Shown here in pieces: positions 14,614 to 24,029 of a DNA stretch of 34,506 nucleotides. Under the pieces are notes generated by a model that was not told the DNA's origin, made no database searches, and saw only the letters and a program-made list of their open reading frames with translations. The position numbers and the translations under genes were made by a program. How positions within the stretch are numbered: the stretch's first letter is position 1; each line of letters begins with the position of its first letter. The stretch comes from Chloroflexaceae bacterium (GTDB lineage: Bacteria > Chloroflexota > Chloroflexia > Chloroflexales > Chloroflexaceae), in assembly GCA_012031225.1 (NCBI GenBank), contig JAAUTZ010000036.1, positions 1 through 34,506 on the forward strand. The letters are read 5' to 3'.

Positions 14614-15948
14614 TCACTCATTGCCATCGAGGGCAACCAGCCAACTAGCTTCACCAAACGGTTGGTCTTTCAGGCGCACCAGCAACGAAAGGGCATTCTG
14701 GCTCACAGGGCGATCTGCAATCACCACGCCCTGCGCTGTACTGTTGGGGCGAATGCGGAGGAGCTGTGGCTCGGAGAGCTGATCGGCAACTAGGTAGGCG
14801 TTGCCCATCGGGTCAAGGATCGTGATATTGGCATTGGTGAGCGGGAAACTAATGCTCTGCTGGCTATTGTTGCGCACACTCCAGCGCAGCTCAATCCGAT
14901 TCGTACAGGTATCAACGGTTTCGAGCGTCACCACCACCTCCGGCGGAATATCGCTCGGCAGCCCGCTCACCCCCACACTCTGCCATGCCTGCCCATCCGC
15001 GCTGCGGCGTTTGCCCACAGCCTGATAGCCCGACCAGATGCACTGCTGCACCTCTGCTTGGGGCGCAACCGGAAAGACCCCACCTGCGGCTGGGCCACTT
15101 GGCGAGACGGCTAAGGGGTTCGCAGTTGGTGGCGCGGGGATCGTTGGGCGGGTCAGCAACACCCCCATCAGCATCAGCGCAACAAGGCTCACCACGAGGG
15201 CCACCACCCCACTGAAGCGGGTCACCGCGTGGCTGATCTGGCGCATCTGGCGCCTGTAGGGGGCAGGGGGCGGCGGGGGCGGTGCAGGTTCTGGGGCGGG
15301 TTCCGGCGCAGGTTCCGGCTCTGGGGCCCACTGCGGGGCAACCCCCACCAAGAGTTGGTTCACATCGTTCCAGCGCGAACAACCGAGCATGGCCGGAATT
15401 GCTAGCATCTCCGCTTCCGTCAGGCGAATTTCGGGCGAGCGTTCGGTGACAAGGAACGCGGGCAACTCATCCAGCCCCTTGACCTGCACCTTCCAGTCGA
15501 GGTCAAGCTCCGAGCCAGCTTCGATGCGCGGGGCAATCACCACCACGCGGCGGCACGAGCGGAAGCTCATCGTATTGGCTTTGTGTTCGCTGAGGAACTC
15601 GGCACGCTGATCGTTGAGGAAGTTGGTCAGGCTGTAGTAGTAGGAGATGACTTGGTTGTAGGGGTTTTTGCGGCCCGGGTTGAGCCGCTTGCGCGAGCCG
15701 CCCGCACTCTCGACATACCACGGCCCGTTCACGTCGCCAAAGATTTTGCCATCGCAGTGCTTCAGCTCAATGATGAAAATGCCATCCGGCTTAATCACCA
15801 CCAGATCAATTGTGCGCCCGCCCACATTGAAATTAGCCAGCAGCAGATACAGGCTCTCCATGCGCTCGAGGCCATTAGCAAGCGTTACAATTGCACGCCG
15901 CTCATTCGGATGATCGGGCTTCTCCCCAATCCACACCTGCACTGCCAT
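14614..15948 (-). CDS. NERD-domain (nuclease-related) membrane protein
   Basis: 444 residues. The N-terminal 200 residues carry the NERD fold, a PD-(D/E)xK relative: RTIDLVVIKPDGIFIIELKH contains Asp48, Glu61 and Lys63, the expected catalytic triad. A Pro/Glu/Ala-rich linker (PEPEPAPEPAPEPAPPP) leads to a membrane helix at about 245-268 (VVALVVSLVALMLMGVLLT). An outer domain of about 150 residues follows, with a beta-sandwich look (RIELRWSVRNNSQQSISFPL). The nuclease part would face the cytoplasm. Substrate and role are unknown. It starts 32 nt after the uvrB stop and runs into a response-regulator gene, a context that suggests a link to DNA damage or stress. That link is inference. Confidence 0.82.
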   Translation of the reverse strand: MAVQVWIGEKPDHPNERRAIVTLANGLERMESLYLLLANFNVGGRTIDLVVIKPDGIFIIELKHCDGKIFGDVNGPWYVESAGGSRKRLNPGRKNPYNQVISYYYSLTNFLNDQRAEFLSEHKANTMSFRSCRRVVVIAPRIEAGSELDLDWKVQVKGLDELPAFLVTERSPEIRLTEAEMLAIPAMLGCSRWNDVNQLLVGVAPQWAPEPEPAPEPAPEPAPPPPPPAPYRRQMRQISHAVTRFSGVVALVVSLVALMLMGVLLTRPTIPAPPTANPLAVSPSGPAAGGVFPVAPQAEVQQCIWSGYQAVGKRRSADGQAWQSVGVSGLPSDIPPEVVVTLETVDTCTNRIELRWSVRNNSQQSISFPLTNANITILDPMGNAYLVADQLSEPQLLRIRPNSTAQGVVIADRPVSQNALSLLVRLKDQPFGEASWLVALDGNE

Positions 15949-15980
15949 ACGGTAGCTACTCCTGCTGTCCGGTTCCTAAC

Positions 15981-18071
15981 CTATGCGTCAAGCTCTACGG
16001 CAACCACACCGCCGGTGCCGGTAGTGACGTGATCTTCGAGAGCTAGCAATTTGCGTAGCTCAATGATCTGATCGCGCAGCGCGGCGGCGGCTTCAAATTC
16101 GAGATCACGGGAAGCCTGCTTCATCTGCTTCTCCAGATCGCGGATGATCGCCAGCACTTCGGCACGCGGCAAGCCGGTGCCCGGCGCACCCAGCGTGCGC
16201 CCCTGTACGGTGTAGGCTGCGCGTGGCTCAGCGACTTTCTTCTTCGGTGCGGCGGCATCCGGCTCGTGCTCGGTGAGCTTCCGCAACCGGTCGGTCAAAT
16301 CACGCACCTGCTTGGTAATGCCCCGCGGCGTAATATTGTTAGCTTGATTATACGCTACTTGCAACTCGCGGCGGCGACGAGTCTCATTGATCGCCGCGTC
16401 CATCGAAGCCGTCACCGTGTCGGCATACATAATCACCGTGCCTTCGATATGCCGCGCCGCCCGCCCAGTCGTCTGGATCAGCGACGTAGCCGAGCGCAGG
16501 TAGCCTTCTTTGTCTGCATCTAGGATAGCAACAAGCGAGACTTCTGGCAAATCCAAGCCTTCCCGCAGGAGGTTGATCCCAACAATCACATCATACACGC
16601 CCAGCCGCAGATCGCGCAGAATCTCAACCCGCTCAATCGTATCCAGATCAGCGTGCAGGTAGTGGGTGCGTAAGCCCATCTCGCGCAGGTACTCGGCAAG
16701 GTCTTCAGCCATCCGTTTCGTCAGGGTTGTCACCAGCACCCGATGCCCCTGCTGCACCCGTTGGCGGGCTTCCAGCACAAGGTCTTCGATCTGCCCTTTC
16801 GTGGGGCGCACATGGATCAGCGGATCAACAAGACCGGTTGGGCGGATGATCTGCTCCACAATCTGTTGGCTACGCTCGCGCTCATAGGGCCCCGGCGTAG
16901 CCGAGACGTAGATCACTTGATAGACATGGTGCTCAAATTCATCGAAGCGCAAGGGGCGGTTATCCATCGCCGACGGCAAGCGGAAGCCATAATCTACGAG
17001 CGTCTCTTTGCGCTTGCGATCCCCCAAAAACATGCCCCGCACCTGTGGCAAGGTAATGTGGCTCTCATCAATAAACAGGAGGAAATCATCGGGGAAGTAG
17101 TCCAGCAGCGTCCACGGCGTTTGCCCCGCCAGTCGCCGATCCATATGGCGCGAGTAGTTCTCGATGCCGGAGCAGTAGCCTAGCTCTTCCATCATCTCCA
17201 GATCGTAGCTGGTGCGTTGCTTGAGGCGGGCCGCTTCAAGCAGTTTGCCCGCCTGCTCTAGCTCCTGCACGCGCTCGGTCAGCTCATCGTGAATATCGCG
17301 CACCGCTTGCAGCAGCTTCTCTTTGGTAGTGACAAAGTGCTTGGCGGGAAAGATTTCGACGCTGCTGCGCTCGGTGAGCAGCTCGCCCGTAAGCGGGTCC
17401 ACGTCCACGATCCGCTCAATCTCATCGCCCCAGAAGATGACCCGCACGGCAATCTCGCTGTTGGCGGGCATGATGTCTAACGTATCGCCGCGCACGCGGA
17501 ATGAACCGCGCTGGAAGTCAATATCTTTGCGCTCAAACTGCAAGTCAATCAGTTGGCGCAGCAGCTTCTCACGGTTCCGCACTTCGCCAGTACGGAGCTT
17601 GACCGCTACCTGCCCATAGTCCTGCGGCGAGCCGAGACCGTAGATCGCCGACACTGAGGCGACAATCAGCACATCGCGGCGGGTAAACAGAGCTTGCGTG
17701 GCGGCGTGGCGCAGCCGATCAATCTCGGCATTGATGCTCGCTTGCTTCTCAATGTAGAGATCGCGGTTGGGCACGTAGGCTTCCGGCGTATATTCATCGT
17801 AGTAGGAGATGAACATCTCGACGGCGGCATCGGGCAGGAACTCGCGGAACTCCGACCAGAGCTGCGACACGAGTGTCTTATTATGGGCCAGCACCAGCGT
17901 CGGGCGTTGCACCTGCTCGGCAATCCACGCCATCACCGCCGTTTTGCCGGTGCCCGTTGCCCCCAGCAAGGTCTGGTGCTGATAGCTCCGCTGCACCCCC
18001 TCAATGAGGCGGGCAATCGCGTTGGGCTGATCGCCGGTAGGTTTGTAGGGAGCATCCACCCGAAACGACAT
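15981..18071 (-). CDS. uvrB: Excinuclease ABC subunit B
   Basis: 696 residues, full length. Walker A is GATGTGKT (37-44). The DNA-clamping beta-hairpin region is [20 protein letters not shown] with the Tyr-rich tip. The helicase motifs include [46 protein letters not shown] and [12 protein letters not shown] motif near the C-terminus ([25 protein letters not shown]) contacts UvrC. Between them lies a lineage-specific stretch rich in Lys/Ala/Pro. It verifies damage with UvrA and recruits UvrC in nucleotide excision repair. No LexA-type box was recognised upstream. A minus-strand TATAAT lies at 18134-18129 with a weak -35. Confidence 0.98.
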   Translation of the reverse strand: MSFRVDAPYKPTGDQPNAIARLIEGVQRSYQHQTLLGATGTGKTAVMAWIAEQVQRPTLVLAHNKTLVSQLWSEFREFLPDAAVEMFISYYDEYTPEAYVPNRDLYIEKQASINAEIDRLRHAATQALFTRRDVLIVASVSAIYGLGSPQDYGQVAVKLRTGEVRNREKLLRQLIDLQFERKDIDFQRGSFRVRGDTLDIMPANSEIAVRVIFWGDEIERIVDVDPLTGELLTERSSVEIFPAKHFVTTKEKLLQAVRDIHDELTERVQELEQAGKLLEAARLKQRTSYDLEMMEELGYCSGIENYSRHMDRRLAGQTPWTLLDYFPDDFLLFIDESHITLPQVRGMFLGDRKRKETLVDYGFRLPSAMDNRPLRFDEFEHHVYQVIYVSATPGPYERERSQQIVEQIIRPTGLVDPLIHVRPTKGQIEDLVLEARQRVQQGHRVLVTTLTKRMAEDLAEYLREMGLRTHYLHADLDTIERVEILRDLRLGVYDVIVGINLLREGLDLPEVSLVAILDADKEGYLRSATSLIQTTGRAARHIEGTVIMYADTVTASMDAAINETRRRRELQVAYNQANNITPRGITKQVRDLTDRLRKLTEHEPDAAAPKKKVAEPRAAYTVQGRTLGAPGTGLPRAEVLAIIRDLEKQMKQASRDLEFEAAAALRDQIIELRKLLALEDHVTTGTGGVVAVELDA

Positions 18072-18195
18072 ACGGTTCCACTTTCAACACCCGCTTGATC
18101 CACGCCAGCGTGCGTGTACGCCTGTTTCATTATAGCGAAGATTGGCGGCTTACGCTAGCGTCAAAAGGATGATGCGCGGATGATTCGTGTGTGAT

Positions 18196-18227
18196 GGGTG
18201 GAGGCAGGCAACTACCCGCCCCCACCC
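18196..18227 (-). terminator. Imperfect GC-rich hairpin after the Calx-beta gene
   Basis: Arms of 13 bp (18196-18208 and 18215-18227) pair with two mismatches around a 6-nt loop. It begins about 18 nt past the stop on the minus strand. No T-run follows, so termination is only likely. Confidence 0.4.
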
Positions 18228-18244
18228 TCCCATTGCCAATGCCC

Positions 18245-20956
18245 CTAGCGTGTGCCCGGTGTGAGCACATCATCGTCAATGATCGTGATCGAGGTACTTG
18301 TTACCGCGCCAAGCTGCATGTCGCCCTGTGCGTTGTTGAGCAGCATCAGGAAGTTGCGGTTGCCGTCGCGGATCGTATTGTTGATGATGGTGACGCTAAT
18401 CGTCTGCGTCCGGGTGATGCCCGGCACAAACGTCAAGGTTCCGGCCACATCCTCATAATCGCGCCCAATCTGCGCCGATTGCGGCAGCGTGCGGTACTCG
18501 ACGGTGGACGTGTAGCGCACGGCGTTGCTCAGGGAAACTTCTACCGCGAGCACCCCCGCATCTTCGCGGACCGAGATGGTGGGACGAGTGAACTCGACCT
18601 CACTCGGCGCACCTTGCATATAGGGGAGGAACAAGCGTTGATTGAGCTGGTTCCCATTGCGGATCCGCACGACTGCCTGCGTCGGCTGGGCGAGGGTCGC
18701 TTCGCTCTGCGGATCACTCAGGAGCACCTCAAACTGGCGATCTTCACGCTCAAACGGATCGCGGGTGATCGTGGTGGTGACAACTCGCGTGAGCGTGGTG
18801 GGGGTGAATACGCCGCTAAACTGCTGAAGCGCGGTCGTATCGAACGTAACCCGCCGGTCTATTGGGACGTAGTCACGGTTGGCAAGGGCGGTTCCGTCGC
18901 GGCTGCGGATCAGCACGCTGAAGTCGGTCTCTGGGCGGGCGGTCACAAAAGCCGAGACAGTGATGCGGGCGACGGTCTGACCCGCTGCAACAACAAACTC
19001 AGGCGCACTGAAGCGCACGGCGGGCGGGGCTTCATCATCAATGATTGTGACCTCGTGGCGCACTGGTTCGCCCAGCGCACCATTCACAGGATTGCTCAAC
19101 ACGACCTCGAAGGTGCGCGGGTCGGGATTGATCACGTAGTTGTTGAGGATCTCGACCTCAATCGTTTGGGTCAAGGTGCTGGGCGGGAAGGTGAGCGTGC
19201 CATTCACCGTGCGGTAATCTTCACCGGCGACGGCGGTCAGCGGGGCGGTGGCATAGCGCACCGTGATCTCTTGCGGCGAGGGCGCACTCAGCCGGACTTC
19301 GAGGCGTTGGAACCCCGCATTCTCGCGCACGGAGCTGCTGGCATCGGCGAAGGTAATCTCAGGGCCATCGTTGTCTTGAATGACGATAAACGCCGTCCGC
19401 CCCGACTCAGCAATGCCAACACTATCGGTTGGGCGGGCGTTGCTCAGGGTAAGGGTATACGTGCGATTGGTCTGATCTATCTCATTGTCAATCGTTTGGA
19501 TCGCAATGCTCTGCGGGCGCACGTTGCCTGCTGCAAACGTGAGCGTGCCATTGAGCGGATCAACAATCGTGAAATCGTTGCCTTCGACAGCATCGCCGGT
19601 GTCAATACTATAGTCTACCTGTGTTTCGGCAATGCTCGCCGGATTGAGGCGCACCTGAAAGCTGAGCCGCCGCCCTTCAGGGCCGGTCTGGCCCGTTGCC
19701 GAGAAGAGCGCGACCCCATCATCATCTTGGATGGTAATCTGGGTCTCATTGGGTGTCCCAATGGCAACCCGTCCAGCGTTATCAGGATCAGGGATCAAAC
19801 GCACGCTGAAGAACTCTGGCGGCTCTTGCACGCCGTCATCGCGGATCGTGATATTGAACGACTCTGAGATCACGCCTGAATCAAAGACCAGTGCGGTACC
19901 CGGCAAGATGAAATCCGTACCGGATTCTGCGGTGCCCCCCTCGATGAGTTCGAGGCGCAGGCGGATCTGTTCGCCGCGGGCGGGCGGGTAGTTCAGGCGC
20001 ACGGGCAGCCGAAACAGGCCCACGTCTTCAAGCACCGTATAGGTCGTTTGTTCAAAGCGGGCAATCGAAAGATCGTTGTCGCGGATCGTCACGCTCACAA
20101 GGAGTTCTTCTTGATTGTTGGGGAAGCGTAGCGTTTCTGGATTGAACAGGCGCACAAACAACACCTTTTCGACTTCGGGCACATCATCATCAAGGATGTC
20201 AATCACGATGCGCTCGGAGCCACTGCCTGCAAATGTCAATGTGCGCTGGGGAAAAGCGGTGAAGTCTACGCCGGCCACCGCGCAATCTTGATTGGCGGCA
20301 AGATCGGCCGGGAGGCACGGCGCAAGCGCATACGTGAAGCGCACGGGCACCCCCGCCGCCGGGCGGATGGTGAGGTTGATGATCGCTTCATCATCAATAC
20401 CCTCCGTCACGATCACGTTGCTGACCTCTAGCAGCGGGATCGGGTCATTCTCGATGATCGTGCCGGTAGCTTCGGCGCGGGCCAGCGTCACGCCAGTGAC
20501 GGCTCCGTTGCCATCAGCCACAATCTGCGGGTTGGCGAGATTGACGCGGAACTGAAGATTATCGGGGCGGTACACGTCGTTGCCAAGTGTTGTGACGGTA
20601 ATCAATTGTTCCGTGATGCCGGTGGTGAACGTCAGGGTGCCGGATGCGGCGAGGTAATCGAAGGGCTGGCGGGCCGACAAATCCTGCGTGGCATAGTCCA
20701 CCGTGAGTACAGCATTTGCGGGCGGGGCTTGATCGAGGCGCACCGCAAAGTCAATCTGGGCCGTCTGGTTGGTATCTACCTCATCGCCTTCGGCATCATC
20801 AATCGTGAAGGCAAAGGCCGTCTGAAGCACGGGGGCGGGCAGGCTCAGGGCGGCACTACTCTGCTGCGCGGAGGGAGCAAGCACCGGCATACCGAGCAAA
20901 CACACGATCAACAGAAGTTGCCAGCGGAAAGCGATCTTGAAACGTGCATTGTACAT
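18245..20956 (-). CDS. Secreted protein with seven Calx-beta repeats
   Basis: 903 residues; AGGA lies 7 nt before the ATG. A signal peptide (WQLLLIVCLLGMPVLAPSAQ) is followed by seven Calx-beta domains of about 110-130 residues. They can be counted by their ends (IIENDP, IRDND, IQDDD, IQDND, IIDDE, IRNG, IIDDD) and by the central GxDY/F...GTLTF motif, as in AGEDYRTVNGTLTF. Calx-beta folds bind Ca2+ through acidic clusters and usually serve in surface adhesion. Between repeats six and seven is RLFLPYMQG, resembling short LP motifs near the ends of secreted proteins in this phylum. No enzyme domain is present. It follows the kinase gene by 49 bp on the same strand and so probably belongs to its operon. 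Confidence 0.9.
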   Translation of the reverse strand: MYNARFKIAFRWQLLLIVCLLGMPVLAPSAQQSSAALSLPAPVLQTAFAFTIDDAEGDEVDTNQTAQIDFAVRLDQAPPANAVLTVDYATQDLSARQPFDYLAASGTLTFTTGITEQLITVTTLGNDVYRPDNLQFRVNLANPQIVADGNGAVTGVTLARAEATGTIIENDPIPLLEVSNVIVTEGIDDEAIINLTIRPAAGVPVRFTYALAPCLPADLAANQDCAVAGVDFTAFPQRTLTFAGSGSERIVIDILDDDVPEVEKVLFVRLFNPETLRFPNNQEELLVSVTIRDNDLSIARFEQTTYTVLEDVGLFRLPVRLNYPPARGEQIRLRLELIEGGTAESGTDFILPGTALVFDSGVISESFNITIRDDGVQEPPEFFSVRLIPDPDNAGRVAIGTPNETQITIQDDDGVALFSATGQTGPEGRRLSFQVRLNPASIAETQVDYSIDTGDAVEGNDFTIVDPLNGTLTFAAGNVRPQSIAIQTIDNEIDQTNRTYTLTLSNARPTDSVGIAESGRTAFIVIQDNDGPEITFADASSSVRENAGFQRLEVRLSAPSPQEITVRYATAPLTAVAGEDYRTVNGTLTFPPSTLTQTIEVEILNNYVINPDPRTFEVVLSNPVNGALGEPVRHEVTIIDDEAPPAVRFSAPEFVVAAGQTVARITVSAFVTARPETDFSVLIRSRDGTALANRDYVPIDRRVTFDTTALQQFSGVFTPTTLTRVVTTTITRDPFEREDRQFEVLLSDPQSEATLAQPTQAVVRIRNGNQLNQRLFLPYMQGAPSEVEFTRPTISVREDAGVLAVEVSLSNAVRYTSTVEYRTLPQSAQIGRDYEDVAGTLTFVPGITRTQTISVTIINNTIRDGNRNFLMLLNNAQGDMQLGAVTSTSITIIDDDVLTPGTR

Positions 20957-21005
20957 AAAGCCATCCTTATATTGCGTTGAAACACCCGAAACGAATGCGC
21001 GTAAT

Positions 21006-23102
21006 TTAGCCGATCAACAGGTACACACTGAGAATTCCAACAACGACCATCAGAACTCCAATTGCAATAATCGTCAGCACCCACTTCCAATCCAACAACC
21101 GCCAATCGTTAGGCAATACATTCTCAAAGCCATACACGGTCACCCGATACAAATCCCGCTCATTGGGCTGCACTGCCCCTAGATCAAAGACCACATCCGT
21201 TGTTGGCATAAACTGAATCGTCACTTCACACAGCACCACCCGTGCATCATCGTTGATCGCCTGTTGGGCCTGCTCAACCATTGCCCGCACCAGCGGAATC
21301 TCAAACCACTCGCGCCGCCACGGATCCATCTGGGGATTGGGCGTATCAGCCGGACACGTCGCCTGCTCTTGATAGATCTGGCGCACGGTGCAATGCCGCA
21401 AGAGCCATGCCTCATTGATGACATCCAGATCGTCCTGCTCATCGAAATCATAAGCGGTGCGCTGCCAGCGAAACGCCTGCTGACGGATCAGCCGCCCCAC
21501 CCCATCGCAGCGTTCGCAGATGATCCCACCGTGCCCGCTACAGTCGGGGCACGCCACAAGGACTCGCTCGGTGCGGGTTATGGTTGGGATCGGCGGCGGA
21601 TCAGCCACAGCCGCACTCACGCCGTCACTCACCGCATTGCCAAGATTGCCGCTCACGGCCCCCCGGCGGCGCGAGCGAGGTGGCTCCGGCAACTCGGCGG
21701 GCACTTCCACCTCGCGGGTTTCATAGATCCGCCCCTTGCCTTCGCAGCGCGGGCAGATCCGCTTACCGCGCCCGCTACAGTCTTCGCAGGCGGCAACGTG
21801 CATCGAGCCGGGCAGCATTGCCAAGCCACCATCTTCATTGGCAATGCTGGTGGGTGCATCCAGCGCAACCTGCCAGCGATCCCGCACGGTATCGAGCGGC
21901 AGCGGGCGGTTGTGATAATCTGGCTCCTCCAGTTGCTCTGGTGCGCCACGCTGCTCATACAGCACCCGTAACTGGTAGAAGTACAGATTGCGATTCTGGA
22001 TGCGATGCACCCGCGCCAAGCGTCCGAGTGGGCGGCGGCGGAGTAGCCCTTGCTGCGACCACTGATCTAGAATACGCGAAATCGTTTCGGGATGTTGCAT
22101 CTGGTCGGCACGCTCCTGTGCCTCAATCACCAATGCCCGCGCAAGGCGGGGGCCAAGAGCTTCCTCGACAGGATCGGGTTCGCGGTCATCAGGCAACAAA
22201 CCGACTGGACCTGCCGCCGGGGTGGGGCTGGCTGGGGCCTGCTCGGCGGATGTGGCAATGCGATGGCGGTGGAGGATCCGTTCAAGGTCATCGGCGGCGA
22301 GCGTCGCCTGTGGGTAACGCTGGGCGGGATCGGGCGCGAGCAGGGTTGCCAGCACACGATCTACCTCCGCCGGAATGTTGCGTGCGCCGCGTTCGCGCAG
22401 GGGCGGCGGCGCACCGGGTAGATGGTAGGGCGGGGTCAGGTTTTCTTCCCACGGCAGATCGCCGACCAGCATCACATACAGCACTGCGCCTAGTCCGAAA
22501 ATATCGGACAGGGGCGTGACGGCTGTCGCTGAGCGAGTATGTTCTGGGGACCAGTAGCCGGGCGTGCCCATAATCGTAGATTGCACCGTGAGCTTGTCGG
22601 CGTGGCTTGCCAAGTCGCGGGCAATCCCAAAATCGGTGAGCAAGGCTCGCCCGCCGGCTTGTTCGAGCAGGATGTTGCCGGGCGAAATATCACGGTGGAT
22701 TACATCGCGGCTGTGGGCATAATCCAGCGCGTGGGCAATCTGACGAAAGATGCTGACCGCTTCGGGCAGGGCGATTTTGCCGTGCCGTTCGAGGTAGTGT
22801 TGCAACGAGGAGCCATTGATATATTCGAGGACGGTGCAGTGAAACTGCCCCCGCCCTTGCGGAGTCGGGTAGATGCCGTAATCATACACCTGCACGATGT
22901 TGGGGTGGCGTAGCTGGCTGGCAACTTGGGCTTCGCGCCGGAAGCGTTCCATCGTCTCCGAATCGTGGGCAACCAAGATTTTGACGGCAACGCGCCGTTG
23001 CTCCAGAAAGGCGTGACGAGCAAGCCAGACCTCACTTGTGGCTCCCCGTCCGATTTTGCGGTCTAGCCGATAGTTGCCGATTTGCTGTGGTATGCTGCTC
23101 AT
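21006..23102 (-). CDS. Ser/Thr protein kinase with DnaJ-type zinc-finger module and C-terminal membrane anchor
   Basis: 698 residues. Kinase domain about 8-280: glycine loop IGRGATSEVWLAR, Lys41 in VAVKIL, Glu58 in the C-helix, HRDISPGN with Asp138 and Asn143, DFG Asp157, and GTPGYWSPE. The usual Lys of HRDxKxxN is Ser, a variant found in some bacterial kinases. A helical region follows. Then come four CxxCxGxG motifs: CEDCSGRG (439), CPRCEGKG (450), CPDCSGHG (518) and CERCDGVG (529). This is the number and spacing style of the DnaJ cysteine-rich domain, which binds two zinc ions, but here split by about 60 residues. A conserved-looking C-terminal domain of unknown type ends in one helix (VLTIIAIGVLMVVVGILSVYLLIG), so the kinase faces the cytoplasm. 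The partner gene downstream encodes a Calx-beta surface protein. Confidence 0.9.
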   Translation of the reverse strand: MSSIPQQIGNYRLDRKIGRGATSEVWLARHAFLEQRRVAVKILVAHDSETMERFRREAQVASQLRHPNIVQVYDYGIYPTPQGRGQFHCTVLEYINGSSLQHYLERHGKIALPEAVSIFRQIAHALDYAHSRDVIHRDISPGNILLEQAGGRALLTDFGIARDLASHADKLTVQSTIMGTPGYWSPEHTRSATAVTPLSDIFGLGAVLYVMLVGDLPWEENLTPPYHLPGAPPPLRERGARNIPAEVDRVLATLLAPDPAQRYPQATLAADDLERILHRHRIATSAEQAPASPTPAAGPVGLLPDDREPDPVEEALGPRLARALVIEAQERADQMQHPETISRILDQWSQQGLLRRRPLGRLARVHRIQNRNLYFYQLRVLYEQRGAPEQLEEPDYHNRPLPLDTVRDRWQVALDAPTSIANEDGGLAMLPGSMHVAACEDCSGRGKRICPRCEGKGRIYETREVEVPAELPEPPRSRRRGAVSGNLGNAVSDGVSAAVADPPPIPTITRTERVLVACPDCSGHGGIICERCDGVGRLIRQQAFRWQRTAYDFDEQDDLDVINEAWLLRHCTVRQIYQEQATCPADTPNPQMDPWRREWFEIPLVRAMVEQAQQAINDDARVVLCEVTIQFMPTTDVVFDLGAVQPNERDLYRVTVYGFENVLPNDWRLLDWKWVLTIIAIGVLMVVVGILSVYLLIG

Positions 23103-23225
23103 GTGTTCCCGCCAACATCGGTGTACGTTGCTGATCTCCCATTCAGCACAAATGTCTGTGCCCTCTCTTCTCTACAGTATAACACAGCACCGCACTATGT
23201 TCATTACATTCGCGTCGGCTAAGGC

Positions 23226-23255
23226 TTGACGTAGAGGTGATCAGCATGTTACTAT
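23226..23255 (+). promoter_or_regulatory. Promoter of the bifunctional-nuclease-family gene
   Basis: TTGACG (23226-23231), 18 bp, TACTAT (23250-23255). The leader of about 85 nt contains a 7-bp hairpin (GCAGAAT 23291-23297 with ATTCTGC 23317-23323) just before the ribosome site. Confidence 0.5.
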
Positions 23256-23346
23256 ATCCCATATCTTACTAGACACTTCCTTATGAGTTGGCAGAATACG
23301 GCTTCCTGTTGTAGGCATTCTGCTCGCCCCAATGAAAGGTCAGCCG

Positions 23347-23913
23347 ATGATACGAGTATCTGTTGACAGCATTCGTGTAAGCCTGCTTACCCAACATCGT
23401 GTTGTGGTGCTGCGTGAGGCGGATAGCCGCCACTATATCCCGATTTGGATTGGGCCCTTTGAGGCTGATGCTATCGCTATGGCAATTCAGGGGCACGAAC
23501 CACAGCGGCCACTCACGCACGATCTGCTCAAGGCAACAATCCTCGATCTTGGCGGCAGCGTCAATCATATCCTCATCAGTGATATTCAGGATAACACCTT
23601 CTTCGCCCGCATCGTCGTTGAGCAGAACGGGCGCACTATCGAGATTGACTCGCGCCCCAGTGATGCGATTGCGCTTGCGGTGCGGGTGGATGTACCGATC
23701 TTTGTTGAAAACCACGTCCTCGAACAAGCTGGCGTAGTTTTCGATGAAGATGAACAGCCTTCGCTTGAATTGCCTACGGATGATCTGGCCCCGGCCAGCG
23801 AAACTACCCCCAGCGATGCCCCGATTGAAGAGAGTGACATGTCGCTGTTCCGTGACTTTATCAATACGCTCGATCTCGATACTGATAAAAGCGATCCCGA
23901 GCGCAATCAGTAA
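23347..23913 (+). CDS. Bifunctional nuclease (BFN/DUF151) family protein
   Basis: 188 residues from ATG 23347, with GAAAGG 7 nt upstream; the ATG at 23332 overlaps that site. The BFN domain fills residues 1-135: [27 protein letters not shown], then [15 protein letters not shown] and [14 protein letters not shown]. The C-terminal part (from [10 protein letters not shown]) is acidic and probably disordered. Plant and bacterial relatives have been reported to have both RNase and DNase activity, but many bacterial members are uncharacterised. The gene is alone, divergent from the kinase gene, and is the last gene before the origin-like region. Confidence 0.9.
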   Translation: MIRVSVDSIRVSLLTQHRVVVLREADSRHYIPIWIGPFEADAIAMAIQGHEPQRPLTHDLLKATILDLGGSVNHILISDIQDNTFFARIVVEQNGRTIEIDSRPSDAIALAVRVDVPIFVENHVLEQAGVVFDEDEQPSLELPTDDLAPASETTPSDAPIEESDMSLFRDFINTLDLDTDKSDPERNQ

Positions 23914-23918
23914 TACCA

Positions 23919-23949
23919 TACGCGGGGAGGGGGCTAGCCCCCCCGCGTA
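23919..23949 (+). terminator. Strong GC hairpin after the BFN gene
   Basis: TACGCGGGG on the left pairs with CCCCGCGTA on the right around a G/C-rich core centred on GCTAGC. It begins 6 nt after the stop. No T-run follows. It probably ends the BFN transcript and shields the non-coding region beyond it. Confidence 0.55.
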
Positions 23950-24029
23950 CCACGCCAACGCACACAAGCCTATGTCCCCGCTTGGCATGCTTCCTGCTTA
24001 GCGGCTTTTGCCAACCTTATGCAAAAAGA

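Noticed and set aside
18129-18164. Full promoter for uvrB (TTGACG and TATAAT)
   Set aside because: The two boxes are 24 bp apart, too far for a sigma-70 promoter; only the -10 is plausible.
18191-19867. 558-codon open frame on the plus strand opposite the Calx-beta gene
   Set aside because: The minus strand encodes clear Calx-beta repeats across the same stretch; the plus frame has no recognisable domain.
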